DNA from: Actinomycetota bacterium | GTDB taxonomy: Bacteria > Actinomycetota > Acidimicrobiia > Acidimicrobiales > BP-101 | Assembly: GCA_030838265.1 (NCBI GenBank) | Contig: JAUTXA010000051.1 | Coordinates: forward strand, 1-5,946 | Direction of reading: 5' to 3' | Length of the DNA: 5,946 nucleotides | Shown here: positions 1 to 4,764 of the stretch, piece by piece | Position numbering within the stretch: position 1 is the first letter of the stretch | How the letters are laid out: each line of letters starts with the position of its first letter | Program-made: the position numbers and the translations under genes | Notes under the pieces: model-generated | Seen by the model: the letters and a program-made list of their open reading frames with translations, nothing else | The model's database searches: none | What the model was told of the DNA's origin: nothing

Positions 1-15
1 GCGCCCGAAGACTCC

Positions 16-978
16 CTAGCGGCGGCGGCTGCGCCGGGCCAAGGCCACGATCGTGGCCGACAACCCGCCGAGCGCCACCACGCTGGCTCCGAGCGCCAGC
101 TCTTGGCGCCGGCTGGGGCTCAGGCTCTGCCAGCGGGACGGGGGCACGGCGGCCACGAGGGCTTCCTCGGCCGACCACGACGGGCTCCACCCCGCGGCCC
201 GCAGCCGGTCGTTGGCGACGACCCACGGGTGCAGGACATAGGGCATCAGCGCTTCGGGGGCACCGGTGACAGCGCGGGCCAACCGGCCGGGCAGCGGAAG
301 ACGCCAGCCTCGGCCGATGAGAGCGCGCGCCGTCTCGTCATCCACCCACCCGTCGGGCGCCACGTTGAAAGTGCCGACCCGCGGCGGGGCGATGACCGTC
401 ACCACCGCGGAGGCAACGTCGTCGATGTGGAGGAACTGCACGGGCCGGCTCGAGCCCTTGGGCCGCACCCGGGTCAGGCCGCCGAGGACCGAGGTGAGCC
501 AGGACTGGTCGCCGCCAACGACGACGGTCGGGCGCAGCACGGTGGCGATGGTCGAGGGGTGGTCGTCGGCCCACTCCGCGACCAGACGCTCGGCCTCGGC
601 CCGGGCCACGGGCTGGAAGGCCCCGGGGTTGGGGCGCAGCGGCGCGTCCTCGGTGATGGGGACGCGGTTGTCGGCCCATGCCCCGTAGACGGTGGCACTC
701 GAGAGGAACACGACGTGACTGATGCCGCCCGCGGCTTCGAGGAGGGCCCGGGTGTCGTCGAGGCTGGCCCGAGCCGCGACCTCGTCGGTCGACGGCCGGC
801 CCTCGCCCCAACCGGCGTGCACAAGCACGTCGGCCTCGGCCAGCTGCCGCTTCAGGTCAGCGCCACCACCCGCGTCATCGAGGGCGATGACCCGCGAGGC
901 GGCGCCCGAGCGCCGGAGGGCGTCGGCGATGCACCGTCCCATCGTCGTGCCCGTCCCCGAGACGGCAACTGTGGTCAT
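16..978 (-). CDS. Extended SDR / NAD-dependent epimerase-dehydratase-like protein with C-terminal membrane anchor
   Basis: 320 aa. A Rossmann fold of the extended short-chain dehydrogenase/reductase type is visible. It has an N-terminal beta strand and Gly-rich loop (residues 4-14, VAVSGTGTTMG; outer Gly 8 and Gly 14 kept, middle Gly of GxxGxxG shifted). The beta4 segment VVFLSSATVYG (89-99) carries the SDR Ser. LRPTVVVGG (148-156) and HIDDVASAV (184-192) are typical of the family. The catalytic YxxxK, expected just before the AEAERL helix, reads Q122-PVA-R126, so oxidoreductase or epimerase chemistry is doubtful although NAD(P) binding may remain. Residues about 294-314 are hydrophobic (LALGASVVALGGLSATIVAL) and are followed by RRSRRR, suggesting a tail anchor with the enzyme domain in the cytoplasm. 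The start at 978 puts Met directly before the first Rossmann strand, with a weak AGG 4 nt upstream. An in-frame ATG at 990 would add four residues (MVGP). The open frame continues upstream to about 1515, but that part is antisense to the divergent gene and is rejected. Substrate unknown. Confidence 0.85.
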   Translation of the reverse strand: MTTVAVSGTGTTMGRCIADALRRSGAASRVIALDDAGGGADLKRQLAEADVLVHAGWGEGRPSTDEVAARASLDDTRALLEAAGGISHVVFLSSATVYGAWADNRVPITEDAPLRPNPGAFQPVARAEAERLVAEWADDHPSTIATVLRPTVVVGGDQSWLTSVLGGLTRVRPKGSSRPVQFLHIDDVASAVVTVIAPPRVGTFNVAPDGWVDDETARALIGRGWRLPLPGRLARAVTGAPEALMPYVLHPWVVANDRLRAAGWSPSWSAEEALVAAVPPSRWQSLSPSRRQELALGASVVALGGLSATIVALARRSRRR

Positions 979-984
979 CGGACC

Positions 985-990
985 TACCAT
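985..990 (+). promoter_or_regulatory. Putative -10 element of a leaderless promoter (TACCAT) for the DUF2342 gene
   Basis: TACCAT fits the actinobacterial TANNNT -10 consensus and lies exactly 6 nt before the GTG at 997, so transcription would begin at the start codon. No Shine-Dalgarno sequence precedes that GTG, which agrees with a leaderless mRNA. No clear -35 hexamer is seen. The whole divergent spacer is 18 bases (979-996), so the promoter of the opposite gene must lie within or very close to this coding region. Confidence 0.5.
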
Positions 991-996
991 GCCCTC

Positions 997-2217
997 GTGA
1001 GCACGCCTGGTCCACTCGGCAGCGGCGACGACCCGTTCAAGGGGATCCCCATCTTCGGGGACATCGCTCGCATGTTCGGTGGTTCCGGGCCCATCAACTG
1101 GGACATCGCCCGTCAGGTCTCGATCTCGATCGCATCGGGCGGCGCCGTCGAGCCCAACGTCGACCCCCTCGAGCGCATCAAGCTCGAAGAGCTGGCTCGG
1201 GTGGCCGAGCTCCACGTGGGCGAAGCCACCGGGCTGACCACCGACGTCAACGGTCGGGCCGTCGCGGTGCGGGCCGTCTCGCGGGCCGAGTGGGCCCACG
1301 CCACCCTCGATGCCTACCGCCCGTTGCTCGAGCGACTGGCCGAGACGGTCGGTGCGGCCGGTGGCGCGGCGGGAGCCGATGGCGAGCCGCTCGGCGTCGA
1401 CCTCGACGAGCTGGGCGACGACCACCCCGAGCTCTCCGATCAGCTGCTCGGCAACCTCAGCCAGGTGCTGGGCCCGGTGATGATGGGCCTCACGGCCGGC
1501 TCGATGATCGGCCACCTGGCCCAGCGGGCCTTCGGTCAGTACGACCTACCCATCCCGCGCCCGCCGTCCCACGAGCTGCTGCTGGTGCCGTCGACCATCG
1601 TCGCCTTTGCCGACGACTGGAGCCAGCCCACCGAGGACGTCCGGCTGTGGGTCTGCATCAGCGAAGTGGCCCACCACGCCGTGCTCTCGATCCCCCATGT
1701 GCGGGAACGACTCGACCAGCTCCTCAACGACTACGTCGGCAGCTTCCAGCCCGATCCCTCGGCGCTCGGCGCCCGCCTCGAGGGTCTCGACCCGACCGAC
1801 CCATCGTCGTTCCAAACGGCGCTGGGCGACCCCGAGGTCCTACTCGGTGCCATGAAGACGCCGGCCCAAGATCAGCTCCTCCGCCAGCTCGAGGCCCTCA
1901 CCGCTGCCATCGAGGGGCACGTCGACCATGTCTGCGACGAGGTGGGTCGCAAGTTGATCTCGTCCTACTCATCGCTCACCGAAGCCCTGAGGCGACGTCG
2001 GGTCGAGCAGGGAGAAGGCGACCGCTTCGTCGAGCGCCTCTTCGGGCTCGAGCTGGGTCAGGCTCAGTACGACCGGGGCGACCGCTTCATCAGCGGCATC
2101 GTCGAGCGCGTGGGCGAGGACGGACTCCGCCGCCTCTGGTCGTCGGCTGACGTGCTGCCGACCCCGGCTGAGATCGACGCGCCCGGGCTATGGCTGGCCC
2201 GCATCGACCTCGGCTGA
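997..2217 (+). CDS. DUF2342 / Zincin_2 family protein (putative zinc-dependent metalloprotease fold)
   Basis: 406 aa, normal length for the family. Family hallmarks run in order: a Gly/Pro-rich N-terminus with NPF-like DPFKGIPIFGDIARMF (12-27); INWDIARQ (33-40); EELARVAELHVGEATGL (64-80); RAEWAHATLDAYRPLLERLAE (96-116); a Gly/Met-rich segment (159-180, GPVMMGLTAGSMIGHLAQRAFG); the putative zinc region LWVCISEVAHHAVL (217-230); EGHVDHV (306-312); and the C-terminal block with GLELGQAQYDRGDRF (350-364) and LPTPAEIDAPGLWLARI (387-403). In zincins the metal motif is HEXXH; here it is S222-E-V-A-H226, so the first His ligand is missing. From memory, some other actinobacterial DUF2342 members also lack it. 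Members are known as 'putative hydrolase' or 'F420 biosynthesis-associated' proteins, but the physiological role is not established. The protein is probably cytoplasmic, since no signal peptide is seen. The GTG start at 997 is supported by the family N-terminus and the TACCAT element. The last 30 bases overlap the 3' end of the convergent MFS gene. Confidence 0.88.
   Translation: MSTPGPLGSGDDPFKGIPIFGDIARMFGGSGPINWDIARQVSISIASGGAVEPNVDPLERIKLEELARVAELHVGEATGLTTDVNGRAVAVRAVSRAEWAHATLDAYRPLLERLAETVGAAGGAAGADGEPLGVDLDELGDDHPELSDQLLGNLSQVLGPVMMGLTAGSMIGHLAQRAFGQYDLPIPRPPSHELLLVPSTIVAFADDWSQPTEDVRLWVCISEVAHHAVLSIPHVRERLDQLLNDYVGSFQPDPSALGARLEGLDPTDPSSFQTALGDPEVLLGAMKTPAQDQLLRQLEALTAAIEGHVDHVCDEVGRKLISSYSSLTEALRRRRVEQGEGDRFVERLFGLELGQAQYDRGDRFISGIVERVGEDGLRRLWSSADVLPTPAEIDAPGLWLARIDLG
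2188..2217. other. 30-bp antisense 3' overlap of convergent genes
   Basis: The MFS stop (TAG on the minus strand, 2188-2190) lies inside the last ten codons of the DUF2342 gene, whose TGA is at 2215-2217. Both C-termini read sensibly: the DUF2342 family block ends there, and the MFS ends in a hydrophilic tail. No strong terminator hairpin is visible; only a 4-bp stem (GGCG/CGCC, 2219-2222 with 2228-2231) occurs. The two transcripts must run into each other's coding region. Confidence 0.7.
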
Positions 2218-3399
2218 GGGCGGCCTTCGCCGGCTGACGATGTAGGTCAGCGCCGACAGGGCCGCGGCCAGGGCGATGGTGAACAGCCCGACGCGGTGGG
2301 GGAAGACGATCACCACCGGCAGCAGGGCGCCGCCGACCCACGCCAGCTGGAACAGGGCCTCGAACCGAGCGAACGATGCCCCTTGGATGGCGGCGGGCGC
2401 GTCGCGCTGGACCAGAGAGTCGAAGGCCAGCTTGGCCGTCGCCGCCCCCACCCCAAGGGCGAAGGCGAAAGCCGAGTCGGCGGGTCGGCCCGCCCAACGG
2501 GCGGCCAACACCGCGGCCAGCGCCACCAGTGACAGCGACCCGGCCAGCATTCGCTCCTCGCGCACCGCCTGGCGCACCCGGGGTGCGACCGCGGTGGCCA
2601 CCATGGTCCCGGCCATGCTGGCCGCGAGCACGACGCCGAACCACCACGACGGGGCGTGGCTCCGGCGAAAGGCGAAGGCGACGAGAAAGGTGAAGAACCC
2701 CGCCGTGGCTCGCAGGATCCCCATCGAAGTGGCGGCCGCGATGATTCCGGGGTCGCGCATCTCTTGGCGGGCTTGACCCTTCTGCTCGACCACGTCGGGG
2801 CGCATCTGCACCACGCGCAGACTGACGATCGATCCGGTGAAGAACACGACGGCCCCCAAGCGCAGGGCCCACGCCGGGCCCAGCACCTTGAGGGCGAGGA
2901 CCGCGGGGGCGGCGGCGAGGAAGCTGGCGATCACGGCCAGCAGGGCCAGCTTCGAGTTGGCCTCGACCAGCTCAGCCTCGGTGGCCACCACGGTCGGCAC
3001 CAGCGAGCACTTGGTGACGGCGTGGGTCTTCGACAGCACGAGGGCGAAGAAGGCGGCGGGGAACAGCAACAGGTCGTGGACGACGGCAGCCATCACGAGC
3101 GCGGCGACGGCCCGTCCCGCCGACGAGACGCTGAGCATCAAGCGCCGCCCGCCCTCGACCCGGTCGATGGCCGGACCCAGGAAGGGCGCCACCACCGCAA
3201 AGGGAGCGATGGTGAGGATCAGCGACAGCGTCACCCGTCCCCGCGCCGCGTTGGGAGAGATGCTGAAGAAGAGAGACCCGGCCAGGGCGATGGTGACGAA
3301 CGAGTCCCCCGCCGACGACAGGGCGTGGACGATCGCCAGCCGCGAGAAGGGCGACGACGTGAGCGCGGCGTTGACGGCCGGCCGGGGGGGCCGGCTCAC
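2188..3399 (-). CDS. MFS transporter, 12 transmembrane helices
   Basis: 403 aa. Major facilitator superfamily secondary transporter in the cytoplasmic membrane, most like exporters of the EntS/MFS_3 type by overall pattern. About twelve hydrophobic segments can be counted (roughly 22-45, 57-75, 94-108, 110-127, 152-174, 176-197, 219-245, 252-273, 285-302, 308-326, 345-366, 369-388). The motif-A loop between TM2 and TM3 is GPAIDRVEGGRR (75-86), with the conserved Asp-Arg. The TM4/TM5 loop SLVPTVVATEAELVEANSK (132-150) matches the 'LVP ... LVEAN' signature of MFS_3-like exporters. The start is GTG at 3399, whose last two bases and the next A form the TGA of the upstream hydrolase gene (GTGA overlap), implying translational coupling. 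No Shine-Dalgarno is needed and none is obvious. The C-terminus is short and charged. Substrate unknown; coupling with a hydrolase suggests that the two act on the same compound class, which is inference only. Confidence 0.88.
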   Translation of the reverse strand: MSRPPRPAVNAALTSSPFSRLAIVHALSSAGDSFVTIALAGSLFFSISPNAARGRVTLSLILTIAPFAVVAPFLGPAIDRVEGGRRLMLSVSSAGRAVAALVMAAVVHDLLLFPAAFFALVLSKTHAVTKCSLVPTVVATEAELVEANSKLALLAVIASFLAAAPAVLALKVLGPAWALRLGAVVFFTGSIVSLRVVQMRPDVVEQKGQARQEMRDPGIIAAATSMGILRATAGFFTFLVAFAFRRSHAPSWWFGVVLAASMAGTMVATAVAPRVRQAVREERMLAGSLSLVALAAVLAARWAGRPADSAFAFALGVGAATAKLAFDSLVQRDAPAAIQGASFARFEALFQLAWVGGALLPVVIVFPHRVGLFTIALAAALSALTYIVSRRRPPSAEVDAGQP

Positions 3400-4082
3400 G
3401 CCGATTCGAGGGCGGCGACGATGAAGGACCGGACCCGGTCAGAGAGTGCGTCGGCCACTCCGTCGAGCAGATGCCCCTCGCCCGGCAGGATCACCAGCTC
3501 TTTCGGCTCACTGGCCCGTTGGTAGACGTTGCGGCTGCAGAGGTCGGGGAGGACGGCGTCCTGGTCACCGTGGACCAGCAGCAGCGGGGTGCCCGCCAGC
3601 TTGTCGACTGACTCGGTGCCGGGAACCTGGGTCGACAACGCCACCACGCCGGCGGTGGCGGGCCCGAGAAGGGCGCCGGCCCCGATGGCCACCGCTCCCC
3701 CGAACGAGTGGCCCACGATCACCACCCGCTCGACCCCCCGCCGGGCCAGCAGATGATGGACGAGCAGAACGTCCATGAGGCAGTCATCCATGTGGCCCGG
3801 CTTGCGGTAGTGGATGCGGACACCGCCGGTCTCGCTGGCCACCCGGTGATAGAGGCCGCCGGCGGGACCGGACAGGCCGCCGAGGGCGCCGCCCACGAAC
3901 AGAGCAGTCGATTCCTCGCCCCCGTCGAGCCCGTGACGAAGGCAGGTGATGATGCCGTCGGCGGTGATGACCTCCATCGACGCGGCGGCCGGGCCGAGGC
4001 GGGACTCCTGCACGGCCAACGGTCGCAACGGGACCATGCCGGCCCGCGCGCCCTCGCGCATCATCTGGGCGAAGGCGTCCAC
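3396..4082 (-). CDS. Alpha/beta hydrolase, small dienelactone-hydrolase/esterase-like
   Basis: 228 aa from GTG 4082. Soluble alpha/beta-hydrolase fold with the complete catalytic triad visible: nucleophile Ser126 in VGHSFGG (123-129), acid Asp175 in HGDQDAVLP (171-179), and His204 in GEGH (201-204). The strand and loop LFVGGALGGLSGPAGGLY (61-78), before the first helix, probably forms the oxyanion-hole region. It is followed by RIHYRKPGHMDDCLMDVL (89-106), seen in small serine hydrolases of actinomycetes. Domain homology starts near residue 36 (MEVITADGII), so the first 35 residues are an extension and the start is uncertain. In-frame ATGs lie at 4064, 4061, 4037 and 3977. GTG 4082 is preferred because a TACGCT -10 lies exactly 6 nt upstream. 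The open frame runs on to 4436, but that part lies antisense to the divergent gene and is rejected. First gene of a two-gene operon with the MFS transporter (4-nt overlap). Esterase or dienelactone-type hydrolysis is likely; substrate unknown. Confidence 0.85.
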   Translation of the reverse strand: MDAFAQMMREGARAGMVPLRPLAVQESRLGPAAASMEVITADGIITCLRHGLDGGEESTALFVGGALGGLSGPAGGLYHRVASETGGVRIHYRKPGHMDDCLMDVLLVHHLLARRGVERVVIVGHSFGGAVAIGAGALLGPATAGVVALSTQVPGTESVDKLAGTPLLLVHGDQDAVLPDLCSRNVYQRASEPKELVILPGEGHLLDGVADALSDRVRSFIVAALESA

Positions 4083-4088
4083 CGTTCG

Positions 4089-4094
4089 AGCGTA
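4089..4094 (-). promoter_or_regulatory. Putative -10 element of a leaderless promoter (TACGCT) for the hydrolase-MFS operon
   Basis: On the minus strand TACGCT is followed by CGAACG and then GTG at 4082. This is the same TANNNT, 6 nt, GTG arrangement as at 985-999. No Shine-Dalgarno is placed suitably for this GTG (a GAGGGGGG run is about 20 nt away, too far), which supports leaderless initiation. A TTGAGG upstream is only 11 nt from the -10, too close for a -35. The divergent spacer (4083-4141, 59 bases) would carry the promoters of both this operon and the plus-strand gene; no convincing -10 was found for the latter. Confidence 0.45.
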
Positions 4095-4141
4095 CTTCGC
4101 GCCCCCCTCAAGGGCGGCGGCCCAAATGTCGATGGACAGGC

Positions 4142-4762
4142 ATGGCTGACCTGTCGAAGGTGCTGGGAGATGTGTACGCGACCGCTGATGGTCCCGAGGC
4201 GAGACGCTTCGTCTCGGCGGCACGCGAGCAGGCGCCCGAGTGGGCCGACGAGTCACGCCTCGATGCCGCCTTCGCAGACTGGACGCCAGGACCACCGAGC
4301 GACGCCCCGGCCGCCGAGAGGGCCCTCTTCGCTTCGCCTGCCCCCAAGGCCGAGACCGAGCTGCACGGCGGTCCGGGGCCCCTCGCCCTCGACGACGACC
4401 TGGCCGCTGCCCTCTCCGAGGCCCTGGCCGAGGCACCGCCCCTCGTCGACAACGAGCTGTTCGACCAGGACATCGACGCTGCCCCCTCGGTCGACTTCGA
4501 GGTCGAGGCCGTGGTGCGGCAGGTGATCGACCCCGAGCCGGCCGGCGAGCCGGTGGCCGAGGTGGCCGAGCCGACGCTCACTCCAGCCGAGAGCCACGCC
4601 CTGCTCGTCAGCGCCGCACCCGAGGTGGCCGACGACCACACCGCCACGACCGACGACTCAGTCCCCTCGACGGCCAGGCTGTCGTGGAACCGCAGCGACG
4701 ACGACCTGTTGCCCCGTGGCGCCAGGCGCCGCGGCCTGTCGTTCAGCCTTCGCCGCCGATAG
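4142..4762 (+). CDS. Hypothetical acidic protein with Arg-rich C-terminal tail
   Basis: 206 aa; family not recognised. Residues 1-48 (MADLSKVLGDVYATADG and onward to W47) look like a small helical segment with aromatic anchors F23, W34, F45 and W47. Residues about 49-190 are rich in Ala, Pro, Asp and Glu and are likely disordered. I count about 41 Asp/Glu against about 10 Lys/Arg in residues 1-190. The last 15 residues reverse charge sharply: RGARRRGLSFSLRRR, with seven Arg and a hydrophobic GLSFSL core. No signal peptide, membrane helix or catalytic motif is seen. The acidic body and basic tail suggest a scaffolding, nucleic-acid- or membrane-surface-binding role, but that is speculation. 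Coding is supported by strong third-position GC bias and an open frame ending two bases before the convergent kinase stop. The ATG at 4142 is the only upstream ATG in frame. An AGG sits just 1 nt before it, which is too close for a good ribosome-binding site, so the start is moderately certain. Confidence 0.7.
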   Translation: MADLSKVLGDVYATADGPEARRFVSAAREQAPEWADESRLDAAFADWTPGPPSDAPAAERALFASPAPKAETELHGGPGPLALDDDLAAALSEALAEAPPLVDNELFDQDIDAAPSVDFEVEAVVRQVIDPEPAGEPVAEVAEPTLTPAESHALLVSAAPEVADDHTATTDDSVPSTARLSWNRSDDDLLPRGARRRGLSFSLRRR

Positions 4763-4764
4763 CG

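Noticed and set aside
103..996. Upstream extension of the DUF2342 reading frame on the plus strand
   Set aside because: It is antisense to the SDR gene and Gly/Arg/Pro-rich like a GC-driven shadow frame; the family N-terminus starts at the GTG at 997.
979..1515. Upstream extension of the SDR reading frame on the minus strand
   Set aside because: It lies fully antisense to the well-supported DUF2342 gene, is low-complexity in composition, and the Rossmann fold begins at the Met at 978.
2219..2231. Possible terminator hairpin after the DUF2342 gene
   Set aside because: Only a 4-bp GGCG/CGCC stem with no U-tract; such stems are expected by chance at this GC content.
2656..3525. 289-codon open frame on the plus strand
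   Set aside because: Extremely Gly/Arg/His/Asp/Gln-rich with no motif; it is the antisense shadow of the MFS gene, common in GC-rich DNA.
4083..4436. Upstream extension of the hydrolase frame into the divergent gene
   Set aside because: Arg/Pro-rich shadow sequence antisense to the gene at 4142-4762; no family similarity beyond the region around 4082.
4108..4647. Ser/Ala-rich 179-codon frame on the minus strand
   Set aside because: Low-complexity shadow of the acidic protein gene; it also conflicts with the hydrolase promoter region.
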